A DNA stretch of 27,034 nt, from NCBI GenBank assembly GCA_016210805.1, contig JACQTL010000005.1:1-27034 (forward strand). The letters are read 5' to 3'. This DNA comes from Actinomycetota bacterium (GTDB lineage Bacteria; Actinomycetota; UBA4738; G016210805). Position numbers and translations under genes: made by a program. This document shows, piece by piece, positions 14,355 to 21,968 of the stretch. Position 1 is the first letter of the stretch. Every line of letters begins with the position of its first letter. Below the pieces are notes generated by a model. It made no database searches and was not told the DNA's origin. It saw nothing but the letters and a program-made list of their open reading frames with translations.

Positions 14355-14893
14355 CCGGCGCGCCGCAGCTCCCCCTTCCGCTCCTCCGAGGGGCCAGGCT
14401 GGACCACGTCGGCGTGGCCGTGGCCGACCTGGCCGCCGCGGCCGGTCTCTACCGTGACGTGCTGGGCGGCGAGTTCCTGATGGGGGGCGACCAGAGCGGG
14501 CAGGGGTTCCGGTGGGTGCAGTACAGGTGGAGGGAGGGCGGCGCCAAGGTGGAGCTCCTCACCCCCCTCGGCGAGGGGTTCGTGGCCAGGTTCCTCGAGC
14601 AGCGGGGAGAGGGCGTGCACCACCTGACCTACCGGGTTGAGGACCTGGCCGCGCAGGTCGAGCGGTTACGGAAGGGGGGCGTGCCGCTGTTCGACGTCTC
14701 CGTGGAGGCCGAGCACTGGAAGGAGGCGTTCATCCATCCGCGCGACGCGCACGGGGTCCTCGTCCAGCTGGCCGAGTCGGCGCACGCCGACGAGGACGTC
14801 GCCCAGCACCTCCGGCGCTCGTTCCCCGAGGCGGCCCTCCTGGCCGAGGCCGCCTCGACCGGCCCGCCGGCCGGAGCGGCTCCCGACGACTAG
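14351..14893 (+). CDS. VOC-family (methylmalonyl-CoA epimerase-like) protein, probable CTG start
   Basis: A glyoxalase/VOC metalloprotein, 180 residues with this start. The pattern LDHVGVAVADLAAAAGLYRDVLGGEF, AKVELLTPLGEGFVARFLEQRGEGVHHLTYRVEDLAA and AFIHPRDAHGVLVQLAES matches methylmalonyl-CoA epimerase closely. Likely metal ligands His19, Glu68 and His90/91 are present, but the last ligand, Glu in the epimerases, is Gln139 here, so the reaction may differ. No ATG, GTG or TTG exists in frame before the essential LDHVG strand. GTG 14414 would delete it, so I propose CTG 14351, which overlaps the previous TGA (CTGA) and follows GGGAGGGG; CTG 14399 is another option. The C-terminal tail (150-180) is extra and acidic. 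It converges on the BMP-type gene with a CTAG overlap. Confidence 0.82.
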   Translation: MTGAPQLPLPLLRGARLDHVGVAVADLAAAAGLYRDVLGGEFLMGGDQSGQGFRWVQYRWREGGAKVELLTPLGEGFVARFLEQRGEGVHHLTYRVEDLAAQVERLRKGGVPLFDVSVEAEHWKEAFIHPRDAHGVLVQLAESAHADEDVAQHLRRSFPEAALLAEAASTGPPAGAAPDD

Positions 14894-16086
14894 GCCTCGG
14901 CGTAGGCCCGGGGGTCCACGGGGACGTCGCCCGACACCACCCCCTCCCACAGGTCGGCCAGCTCGGCCTGGAGATCGGCGCCGACCTGCGGCTCGATCAG
15001 GTGGAAGGGAGCCAGGCTGACTCCCCCGTTGCCGAGGGTCCCCACGTACTCCCCGCCGGCGAGGGCCCCCTCGACCAGGAGCCGGGCCGCGTCCAGCACG
15101 GCCACGTCTGCGTTCTTCTCCAGGCTGGTCAGCCAGAGATCCGCGTACTCGGGCGCGGTGACGAAGCGGTCCGTCTCCGAGCCGATCAACAGGACCCTCC
15201 CGGGGAAGGTCCTGGCCGCGTCGGCCGCCCCCAGGCCGGCCTCCTGGCCGACGGCCAGGAGCACGTCCGCCCCCCGGGCCATCAACCCCCCCGCGATCCG
15301 GGCCGCCCCCCTCCGGTCCTCCCGACCCTGGGGGAAGGGGCCGTGCTGGGCCGAGGGGATCCAGCCCAGGAGCTGCACGGCCGCGTCGTGCTCCCCGTTG
15401 TAGGCGAGGATCCCGGCGGCGAAGCCGTCGAGCGCCGTGGTCACGGCGGGCACCCGGACGTCGCCGAACGCCGCGACCACCCCGGACTCCGTCATCCCCG
15501 CGGCCAGGTACCCGGCGAGGAACCCCGCCCCGTCCAGCTTGAAGGTCAGCTCGCGGACGTTGGGGACGTCGAGCGCCTGGCCGGAGGCCGGGTCCACCAG
15601 GCTCGCGTCGACGGCCGCGAACAGCTGGGTCGGGTTGGCCCGGGCGGCCACCAGCGTCTCGCCGGCCAGGGCCGGCCCCGCGGTTACGATCAGGTCGCAG
15701 TCCTCGTCCACCAGGTGGCCGATCGCGCTCGCGGTGGTCGGGATGTCCTCCCCGGGCTCCACGTACGTCGGCTCGACGCCGAGCTCCCGGCCGGCGTCCA
15801 CCAGCCCCTTGTACGTCACCCATGCCATGCCGGCCCGGATGCCCAGCCCGTCGGTGACCTCGCACAGGCGGATCCCCTCCCCGGGGAGGGCCGCCGGGGT
15901 GGTCCGGTCGGCCACGGGCGAGGGCTGCGGTCCCGGAGATCCCTGCCCGGAGACGACGACCGCCGCGGTGGCCCCCGAGAGGAGGACGAGGGCCAGCAGC
16001 CGGCCGGGGCGGAGCCGGCGACGGGGCCGGTGGACGCGGCGGGGAGCCCGGGACGGGCGACGCGTCGCGGGGGGGCCGGGCGGCAT
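14890..16086 (-). CDS. BMP/PnrA-family binding protein, membrane-anchored, without adjacent transporter
   Basis: A 398-residue protein of the basic membrane protein family, which binds nucleosides in characterised members and feeds an ABC importer. Typical stretches are DLIVTAGPALAGETLVAARANPTQLFAAVD, LTFKLDGAGFLAGYLAAGMTESGVVAAFGDVRVPAVTTALDGFAAGILAYN, GADVLLAVGQEAGLGAADAA and WLTSLEKNADVAVLDAARLLVEGAL. The N-terminus is very Arg/Pro-rich, followed by one hydrophobic helix (about 30-46) with no lipobox cysteine, unlike the true lipoprotein at 23579-24697. It is therefore probably anchored by this helix or cleaved. It stands alone, divergent from larB, with no permease or ATPase beside it. 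It may supply the importer 4 kb away or act as a sensor (inference). Confidence 0.85.
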   Translation of the reverse strand: MPPGPPATRRPSRAPRRVHRPRRRLRPGRLLALVLLSGATAAVVVSGQGSPGPQPSPVADRTTPAALPGEGIRLCEVTDGLGIRAGMAWVTYKGLVDAGRELGVEPTYVEPGEDIPTTASAIGHLVDEDCDLIVTAGPALAGETLVAARANPTQLFAAVDASLVDPASGQALDVPNVRELTFKLDGAGFLAGYLAAGMTESGVVAAFGDVRVPAVTTALDGFAAGILAYNGEHDAAVQLLGWIPSAQHGPFPQGREDRRGAARIAGGLMARGADVLLAVGQEAGLGAADAARTFPGRVLLIGSETDRFVTAPEYADLWLTSLEKNADVAVLDAARLLVEGALAGGEYVGTLGNGGVSLAPFHLIEPQVGADLQAELADLWEGVVSGDVPVDPRAYAEA

Positions 16087-16169
16087 GGGCCTTTCTACCT
16101 CGCCCCGAGGCCGGGACGCACCCTCGCGCGCCGGCCGGCCCGGGGTCGGGGGGCCGGGCGGCGGGCCGG

Positions 16170-16178
16170 TGCTACGCT
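16170..16178 (+). promoter_or_regulatory. Candidate extended -10 promoter of the larBCE operon
   Basis: TGCTACGCT is an extended -10 (TGN plus TACGCT) 31 nt before GTG 16210. A GGGGGAG Shine-Dalgarno precedes the GTG. No -35 match is visible, consistent with an extended -10 promoter. Confidence 0.5.
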
Positions 16179-16209
16179 GTCACGCCCGGCGAGGGGAACG
16201 GGGGAGCTA

Positions 16210-17046
16210 GTGCGAACCGAGGACCGATCGAGGGCCACAGCCCGACCCGGGACGCCCGGGGCCGGGACGCCGTTCGAGGCGCGCATCCGGGCCCTCCTGG
16301 CCGGCGTCGCCGAGGGCACCGTCTCACCGGAGGAGGCCGCCGAGCGCCTTCGCGACCTGCCCTTCGCCGACCTGGGCTTCGCCCGGGTCGACCACCACCG
16401 GGAGCTCCGCCAGGGGCTGCCCGAGATCGTGTACGCCGAGCGCAAGACCGTGGAGGAGACCGCCGCCATAGCCCGCCAGCTGCTCGTCGGGAACGACGGC
16501 CCCGTCCTCGTGACCCGAGCCGGTCCCGAGCACCGGGCCGCGGTCCGGGCCGTTGCCGAGGCCGAGGGGCTGCCCGTCGACGAGAGGCCCCGGGCCGGGG
16601 CCCTGGCCATCCTCCGGAACCTGCCGGCCCCCCGGGGCCGCGTCGCCGTGGTCACGGCCGGCACCGCGGACCTGCCCGTGGCCGAGGAGGCCGCCCTCAC
16701 CGCGACGGTCATGGGGACCTCCGTGGAGACGGTGGCCGACGTGGGCGTGGCCGGGCTGCACCGCGTGGCCTCCGTCCGGGACCGGCTGACGGAGGCCGAC
16801 GCCGTCGTCGTGATGGCCGGCATGGAGGGTGCCCTGGCCAGCGTGGTCGGGGGACTGGTGGCCCGGCCCGTGATCGCCTGCCCCACCAGCGTGGGGTACG
16901 GCGCCAGCTTCGGCGGGCTGGCCGCCCTCCTGGCGATGCTGTCGTCCTGCACGCCCGGGGTGGTGGCCGTGGACATCGACGACGGGGTGGGAGCCGGGTA
17001 CGTGGCGGCCCTCATCGCCCGGGGCCGGCCCGCGGGGCAGCCGTGA
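16210..17046 (+). CDS. larB: Nickel-pincer cofactor biosynthesis protein LarB
   Basis: Carboxylates and hydrolyses nicotinic acid adenine dinucleotide in the first step of nickel-pincer nucleotide (NPN) synthesis in characterised systems. The protein has 278 residues. The N-terminal helical part (VSPEEAAERLRDLPFADLGFARVDHHRELRQGLPEIVYAERKTVEE) is the standard LarB opening. The C-terminal AIR-carboxylase-like domain shows RVAVVTAGTADLPVAEEAALTATVMG, DVGVAGLHR, VVMAGMEGALASVVGGLVARPVIACPTSVGYGASFGGLAALLAMLSSC and PGVVAVDIDDGVGAGYVAALIA. GTG 16210 has a good Shine-Dalgarno; the open frame upstream to 15001 is antisense to the BMP gene. It overlaps larC by 4 nt. Confidence 0.95.
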   Translation: MRTEDRSRATARPGTPGAGTPFEARIRALLAGVAEGTVSPEEAAERLRDLPFADLGFARVDHHRELRQGLPEIVYAERKTVEETAAIARQLLVGNDGPVLVTRAGPEHRAAVRAVAEAEGLPVDERPRAGALAILRNLPAPRGRVAVVTAGTADLPVAEEAALTATVMGTSVETVADVGVAGLHRVASVRDRLTEADAVVVMAGMEGALASVVGGLVARPVIACPTSVGYGASFGGLAALLAMLSSCTPGVVAVDIDDGVGAGYVAALIARGRPAGQP

Positions 17047-18275
17047 GCCGGGTGGTCCTCGTCGACCCGATCGGGGGGGCGGCCGGGGACATGCTCCTCG
17101 CCGCCCTCCTCGACGCCGGGGCCCCGGAGGGACCGGTCCGGGAGGCCGTCGAGGCGGTCCTGCCGGGGAGGTTCCTGATCGTCGCCGAGGAGGTGGACCG
17201 CCGGGGCCTGAGGGCCCGCCACCTCCGGGTGGAGGAAGGGCCGGAGGCTCCGCCAGGCGGGCTCAGCCCCCGTCCCGCCGCCGAGCTGATCGAGACCGTT
17301 CGCCGGGCGGAGCTCCCGGCCGGGGTCCGGGAGCGCGCGCTCGCCGTCCTGGGCCGGCTGGCCGAGGCGGAGGCCCGGGTCCACGGGGTCCCCCCGGACG
17401 ACGTGCACCTCCACGAGCTCGGGGACGACGACACGCTGCTCGACGTGGTCGGCGTGGCGGCGGCCCTGGAGGCCCTGGGCGTCGAGCGGGTCCTGGTCGG
17501 TGAGATCCCTCTCGCTCCCCGGGGAACGATCCGCACGGCCCATGGAGAGATCCCCCTCCCCGGTCCCGCCACCCTCGAGCTCCTGCGGGGGTTCGCCGTG
17601 CGGTGGGAGGGGGAGCACGAGCGGGTCACGCCGACCGCCGCGGCCATCGTGGCCGCGCTGGGCGAGCCCGGCGCGGCGCTCCCGCCCATCACGATCGAGG
17701 CGGTCGGCTACGGCGCCGGGACGGCCGACCCTCCCGACGTCCCCAACGTGGTCCGGGTGCTGCTCGGCGTGGCCGCGGAGTCCCACGGACCCCCCGGCCG
17801 GCCGCCGGAGCGCTCCCTGGTGGTGCTGGAGGCCAACCTGGACGACCTGGCCCCCGAGCTCGTGGCCGACGCGCAGCAGGCCCTCCTGGAGGCGGGAGCC
17901 CTGGACGCCTGGACGGTTCCCATCCAGATGAAGAAGGGCCGGGCGGCGGTGACCCTGGCCGCCCTGTGCGAGCCGGAGCTCCGGGTCGCCCTGACCCAGG
18001 TGTTCTTCGAGGCCACCTCGACGTTCGGGGTCAGGGCCACGGCGGTCCGCCGCACCGAGCTCGACCGGCGCACCGTCCGGGTCGAGCTCCCCGGCGGCGG
18101 CACGGTCCGGGTGAAGGTGGGGTTCCAGGGGGACCGGGTGACGAGCGTGAAGCCGGAGCACGACGAGGTGGCCGCCCTGGCCGCCCGGACGGGCCGGCCG
18201 GTCCGGGTGGTCCACGAGGAGGCCGTGGCCGCGGCCCTGACCCTCAGGGACGCCGGCGCCGAGGAGAGGCGGTGA
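17043..18275 (+). CDS. larC: Nickel-pincer cofactor biosynthesis protein LarC (single-ORF form)
   Basis: Inserts nickel into the pincer cofactor precursor in a CTP-dependent cyclometallation in characterised LarC. The protein has 410 residues in one uninterrupted frame, whereas the Lactiplantibacillus plantarum gene needs a programmed frameshift to join LarC1 and LarC2. The LarC1 part includes DPIGGAAGDMLLAALLDAG, VHLHELGDDDTLLDVVGVAAALEALGVERV and GEIPLPGPATLELLRG. The LarC2 part includes LEANLDDLAPELVADAQQALLEAGALDAWTVPIQMKKGRAAVTLAALCEP and FGVRATAVRRTELDR. GTG 17043 overlaps the larB stop, and its TGA overlaps the larE start, so all three are tightly coupled. Confidence 0.95.
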   Translation: MSRVVLVDPIGGAAGDMLLAALLDAGAPEGPVREAVEAVLPGRFLIVAEEVDRRGLRARHLRVEEGPEAPPGGLSPRPAAELIETVRRAELPAGVRERALAVLGRLAEAEARVHGVPPDDVHLHELGDDDTLLDVVGVAAALEALGVERVLVGEIPLAPRGTIRTAHGEIPLPGPATLELLRGFAVRWEGEHERVTPTAAAIVAALGEPGAALPPITIEAVGYGAGTADPPDVPNVVRVLLGVAAESHGPPGRPPERSLVVLEANLDDLAPELVADAQQALLEAGALDAWTVPIQMKKGRAAVTLAALCEPELRVALTQVFFEATSTFGVRATAVRRTELDRRTVRVELPGGGTVRVKVGFQGDRVTSVKPEHDEVAALAARTGRPVRVVHEEAVAAALTLRDAGAEERR

Positions 18276-19132
18276 CCCCGGGACCGGGCGGCCCCGGCAT
18301 CCTCCCCGGCCTGGTCGAGCGGGTCCGGGGCTACGGGCACGCCCGGGCCCTGGTGGCCTTCTCCGGTGGGGTGGACTCCGCGGTGGTGCTGGCCGTGGCC
18401 GCCCGGGCCCTGGCCGGGGACGCGGTCACCGCGGTCACCGCGGTCTCGCCGAGCTACCCGGCCGGGGAGCTGGAGGCCGCCCGGGAGGTGGCCAGGGGGG
18501 TCGGCGTGGCCCACCGGACCGTGGCCACCCACGAGGTGGAGCGCGACGCCTACGCCCGCAACGACGGGCTGCGCTGCTTCCACTGCAAGACGGAGCTGTA
18601 CTCGACCCTCGGCCGCATCGCCATGGAGGAGACCGGGAACGGGACGGTGGTGCTGGCCGGGGCCAACGCCGACGATGCCCTGGACGTCCGGCCCGGCCTC
18701 CTGGCCGCCGAGCGGCAGGGCGTCCGGAACCCCCTGCTGGAGGCCGGGGTGGGCAAGGCCGAGACAAGGGCCCTGGCCCGGTGGCTCGGGCTCCCCGTGG
18801 CCGACAAGCCCGCGCTGGCCTGCCTGTCCTCCCGGGTGGTTCACGGCATCCGGATCACCCCGGCCCTGCTGGCCCGGATCGACCGCGCCGAGCGTGCCGT
18901 CCGGGCCCTGGGGTTCGACCAGGTCCGGGTCCGGCATCTCGGGGACACGGCCTCGATCGAGGTCCCCTCCGGGGACGTGGCCCGGCTCATCGGGCATCCG
19001 GGGTACCGCCGGGCGGCCGCGGCGCTCCGGACCATGGGGTGGGAGCGGGTGGCCGTGGACCCTTCCGGCTACCGCCAGGGGAGCCTCAACCCTGCGGGGG
19101 CGTCGCCCCGGCCCCGCGGCTACTCGCCGTAG
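18272..19132 (+). CDS. larE: ATP-dependent sulfur transferase LarE (three-cysteine type)
   Basis: Adenylates and adds sulfur to the LarB product during NPN synthesis. The protein has 286 residues. The ATP pyrophosphatase P-loop FSGGVDSAVVL is at 31-36. Other markers are AGANADDALDVRPGLLAAERQGVRNPLLEAG and the C-terminal GFDQVRVRHLGDTASIEV. Three cysteines stand at family positions: C102 and C105 in GLRCFHCKTELY and C184 in PALACLSSRVVHG. In the studied lactobacillus enzyme one cysteine is sacrificed as sulfur donor. Homologues with three active-site cysteines have been linked to an iron-sulfur cluster that carries the sulfur. By motif this one belongs to the second group (inference). Its 3' end overlaps the convergent lipoprotein gene by 13 nt. 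Confidence 0.95.
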   Translation: MTPGPGGPGILPGLVERVRGYGHARALVAFSGGVDSAVVLAVAARALAGDAVTAVTAVSPSYPAGELEAAREVARGVGVAHRTVATHEVERDAYARNDGLRCFHCKTELYSTLGRIAMEETGNGTVVLAGANADDALDVRPGLLAAERQGVRNPLLEAGVGKAETRALARWLGLPVADKPALACLSSRVVHGIRITPALLARIDRAERAVRALGFDQVRVRHLGDTASIEVPSGDVARLIGHPGYRRAAAALRTMGWERVAVDPSGYRQGSLNPAGASPRPRGYSP

Positions 19133-19512
19133 AGGATCCCCTGGTTGACCTGCCAGGTCTCGCCGGCCCGGCAGAACAGGATGATCCCCTCGGCCGGCTC
19201 GGACGGGAACTCCACGGTCACGAGCGCGGCCTCCCCGCTCTCGCACCCCTCCGGATCGTCGAAGAAGCTGACCTCCGTGACGATGGCCCCCTCGTCCGGG
19301 CGCTGCTCGGCGGCCACGCCGATGGCCAGGGCGGTGAGCACCTCCTCGTCGCCGGCGGGCGATGGGGTGGTCTCCCCGCCGCCGGTGGGGGACGCCCGGG
19401 TGGTGGTGGCCGGCGGCCCGGTGGTGGACCCGTCAGGGGGAGCCCCGTCGCAGGCCGCGAGGGCCACCGCGGCCACCGACGACAGGACGAGCATCCGAGA
19501 GAACCGGAGCAT
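19120..19512 (-). CDS. Small putative lipoprotein, unknown function
   Basis: A 130-residue protein with a clear lipoprotein signal: MLRFSRMLVLSSVAAVALAAC, with LAAC around Cys21. A Thr/Pro/Gly-rich spacer (about 22-55) is followed by a compact domain (VLTALAIGVAAEQRPDEG, VSFFDDPEGCESGEAALVTVEFPSEPAEGIILFCRAGETWQVNQGILYGE) with two cysteines that could pair. I recognise no family. TAGGCT ends 7 nt before the ATG, giving a probable leaderless start. It is downstream of the ABC importer on the same strand but has its own promoter candidate, and its tail overlaps larE by 13 nt. Confidence 0.78.
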   Translation of the reverse strand: MLRFSRMLVLSSVAAVALAACDGAPPDGSTTGPPATTTRASPTGGGETTPSPAGDEEVLTALAIGVAAEQRPDEGAIVTEVSFFDDPEGCESGEAALVTVEFPSEPAEGIILFCRAGETWQVNQGILYGE

Positions 19513-19519
19513 CGGGCCA

Positions 19520-19525
19520 AGCCTA
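19520..19525 (-). promoter_or_regulatory. Candidate -10 element for leaderless lipoprotein gene
   Basis: On the minus strand this reads TAGGCT, followed by 7 nt and then ATG 19512, with no Shine-Dalgarno between. Confidence 0.5.
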
Positions 19526-19539
19526 CCGGGACGGGGCGG

Positions 19540-20853
19540 CTACTGCGCCTGGCCTCTCCGGTAGGGCAGCCCGTCCGCGGCGGGCATCCGGAGCTGCTGC
19601 GAGGCCAGGGCCAGCACGAGGAGCGTCGTGATGTGCGGCGTGAAGAACACGAACTCCCGAGGGATCGTCTCCGTGACCGCGAACCACCAGTAGAAGAGAC
19701 CGCCCATCACGACCATGGCCGCGGCCGACAGGGGCTGCCGGCGGCGGGCCAGGTACCAGAGGGCCCCCAGGGCCAGCGAGATCGCGACGAACAGCAGCAG
19801 GCCGTGCACGGCCTGCGCCGAGCGGAGCTGAAGTCCGCTCGTGTAGCCGAACAGGCCGCTGGCCGCGGCCACCCCTCCGGGACGCCAGTTCCCGAACACG
19901 AGGGCGGCCAGGCCGATGAATCCCCGGCCCCCGGTCTGACCCTCCCGGTAGATCCCGGCCGCCTCCAGGACCAGGAAGGCCCCGCCCAGCCCGGCCAGGG
20001 CCCCGGAGACCGTCACGGCGACGTACTTCATCGTGTACACCCGGACGCCGAGAGACTCCGCGGCCACGGGGTGCTCGCCCACCGAGCGGACCCGGAGGCC
20101 GAACACCGTTCGCCACAGGACCCAGAACGAGATGGGCACGAGCAGGATCGCGATCACCGTGAGCCACGACAGGTTCGTGGTGAAGCCCTTGAGGGCCGCT
20201 CCCACGTCCGAGACCAGGAACCAGTTCCGGTCGTCGATCCACCCCAGCGGGTCGGGGGTCTTCCAGCCGAACAGCTCGCCGCCCGACAGGAAGGGGAGGG
20301 TGAACTTCCCGACGTCCCCCTCGACCTGCGGGGACTGGGTCGCCCCCCCTCCCTTCCCGGTGAACGCGATCACCGACAGGAACCGGGCCACTCCCGCGGC
20401 CAGGATGTTGATGGCCACGCCCGACACGATGTGGTTGATCCCGAACGTGACGGTGCCGAGCGCGTGGAGCAGGCCCCCCGCGGCGCCCCCGGCGACGCCC
20501 AGGGCCGCCCCCCACCACGGCCCGTACTCCACGCCGGCCCAGGCCCCGAACCAGGTGCCCAGGATCATCATGCCCTCGAGGCCGATGTTCACGATGCCGG
20601 ACCGCTCGGCCCACAGGCCGCCCAGCCCGGCCAGGAGGATCGGGACGGCCAGCCGGAGCATGGCCCCGAACGTCCCCCGGGAGGTGAGCTCGGGGGAGTC
20701 GGTCATCGCGCTCACCGCGGCCAGGATCACGAAGGCCATTCCGACCAGCACCATCCCCCGGCGGAACCGGGCGCTCTGGGTGATGCGGGCCTGTCCGGGC
20801 AGGAGCAGCGGCACTTCGCCCGCCGTCGCCGCGGGTCCCTGGGGCTCCCTCAC
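19540..20853 (-). CDS. Nucleoside-type ABC transporter permease (second subunit)
   Basis: A 437-residue inner-membrane permease of the BPD_transp_2 (LivH/NupQ-like) family. The core family motif is ERSGIVNIGLEGMMILGTWFGAWAG, followed by GTVTFGINHIVSGVAINILAAGVARF, LGVRVYTMKYVAVTVSGALAGLGGAFLVLEAAG and GRGFIGLAALVFGNWRPGGVAAASGLFG. About ten hydrophobic segments are visible, plus an extra extracytoplasmic loop near TGKGGGATQSPQVEGDVGKF. The C-terminus carries additional membrane segments (SLALGALWYLARRRQPLSAAAMVVMGGLFYWWFAV), longer than the usual 310-330 residues. GTG 20853 overlaps the first permease stop (GTGA). It forms the channel together with the first permease. Confidence 0.9.
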   Translation of the reverse strand: MREPQGPAATAGEVPLLLPGQARITQSARFRRGMVLVGMAFVILAAVSAMTDSPELTSRGTFGAMLRLAVPILLAGLGGLWAERSGIVNIGLEGMMILGTWFGAWAGVEYGPWWGAALGVAGGAAGGLLHALGTVTFGINHIVSGVAINILAAGVARFLSVIAFTGKGGGATQSPQVEGDVGKFTLPFLSGGELFGWKTPDPLGWIDDRNWFLVSDVGAALKGFTTNLSWLTVIAILLVPISFWVLWRTVFGLRVRSVGEHPVAAESLGVRVYTMKYVAVTVSGALAGLGGAFLVLEAAGIYREGQTGGRGFIGLAALVFGNWRPGGVAAASGLFGYTSGLQLRSAQAVHGLLLFVAISLALGALWYLARRRQPLSAAAMVVMGGLFYWWFAVTETIPREFVFFTPHITTLLVLALASQQLRMPAADGLPYRRGQAQ

Positions 20854-21968
20854 GTCGTCACCACCTCCGGCTCCCGGCCCTTCGTGGCCTCGGCGGCGGC
20901 CCTGACCTCCTGGGCCTCGATCAGCCGCCGGACCACCTCGTAGGCGATGACGACGGACAGGATGATCACGCCCTGGATGATCGTGATGATCTCCTTGGGG
21001 ATCCCCTCCAGGTCGAGGATCTGGGCGGACCGCTCGATGAAGGCGATGAGCAGCGCGCCGAGCAGGATCCCGACCGGGTGGTTCCGCCCCAGCAGCGCGA
21101 CGGCGATGCCCGTGAACCCGAGGCCGGTGGGGAAGTCCAGCGTGTAGGCGTTGAAGAAGCCCAGCAGGTCGGTCAGCCCGATCAGCCCGGCGATGGCCCC
21201 GGACAGGAACATCGTCGTGACGATCATCCGGTTGGGGTTCACCCCGCTCGCCCTGGCCGCCTGAGGGTTCAGGCCGGAGGCCCGGAGGTCGAACCCGAAC
21301 CTGGTCCTCGACACGATCACGTAGAAGAGGAACCCGACGAACAGGGAGACGATGATGAAGCCGAACAGGTCGCCCGGCGTCTCGATCCCGAACCACCCGA
21401 GGACCGGATTGAGCGAGGGGAACCGCCCGGACGCCGGGATGTCGGGCGTGCTGATGATGAGGTCGTTGGGCCGGGGCGGCTCCCGGAGGAACGTGGCCAG
21501 CAGGTAGGCCCCGAGCCCCGTGGCTATGAAGTTCAGCATGATCGTGCTGATGACCTCGTGGACCCCGCGGGTCACCTTCAGGACCCCGGCGATCCCGGCC
21601 CACGTGCCCCCCACGGCCATGGCCACCAGGATGATGAGCAGGATGTGGAGCGGGGCGGGCAGGCTGACGGCCGCGGCCACGGAGGCGGCGATCAGGGCGG
21701 CCAGCCGGTACTGGCCCTCCACCCCGATGTTGAACAGGTTCATCTTGAACCCGATGCCCACGGCCAGCCCGGCCAGGTACAGGGGCCCGGCCCGGTTGAC
21801 CATCGACACGAGGGAGTTCGTCTGGATCCCGTAGCTCCACATCGACTGGAAGGCGTCCAGGGGGGGCTTGTCGATCAGGATCAGGGCCAGCGACGAGATC
21901 AGGAGGGCGAAGACGAGCGCGGCCACCGGCGCCAGGAACCCGAGCACCAGCCGGAGGCTCCTGTTCAC
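20850..21968 (-). CDS. Nucleoside-type ABC transporter permease (first subunit)
   Basis: A 372-residue membrane permease of the NupP-like branch. Supporting segments are LAGLAVGIGFKMNLFNIGVEGQYRLAALIAAS (coupling loop), VHEVISTIMLNFIATGLGAYLLATF, RASGLNPQAARASGVNPNRMIVTTMFLSGAIAGLIGLTDLLG and GLGFTGIAVALLGRNHPVGILLGALLIAFI. About nine transmembrane helices are visible. GTG 21968 overlaps the ATPase stop by 4 nt (GTGA), and its own TGA overlaps the next permease start, so subunit synthesis is coupled. The family imports purine or pyrimidine nucleosides. Confidence 0.92.
   Translation of the reverse strand: MNRSLRLVLGFLAPVAALVFALLISSLALILIDKPPLDAFQSMWSYGIQTNSLVSMVNRAGPLYLAGLAVGIGFKMNLFNIGVEGQYRLAALIAASVAAAVSLPAPLHILLIILVAMAVGGTWAGIAGVLKVTRGVHEVISTIMLNFIATGLGAYLLATFLREPPRPNDLIISTPDIPASGRFPSLNPVLGWFGIETPGDLFGFIIVSLFVGFLFYVIVSRTRFGFDLRASGLNPQAARASGVNPNRMIVTTMFLSGAIAGLIGLTDLLGFFNAYTLDFPTGLGFTGIAVALLGRNHPVGILLGALLIAFIERSAQILDLEGIPKEIITIIQGVIILSVVIAYEVVRRLIEAQEVRAAAEATKGREPEVVTT

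Noticed and set aside
15001..16209. In-frame extension upstream of larB
   Set aside because: Antisense to the BMP-type gene, with low-complexity translation; LarB begins normally at GTG 16210 behind a Shine-Dalgarno.
17043..18275. Programmed frameshift in larC as in Lactiplantibacillus
   Set aside because: Both halves of LarC are in one uninterrupted frame here.
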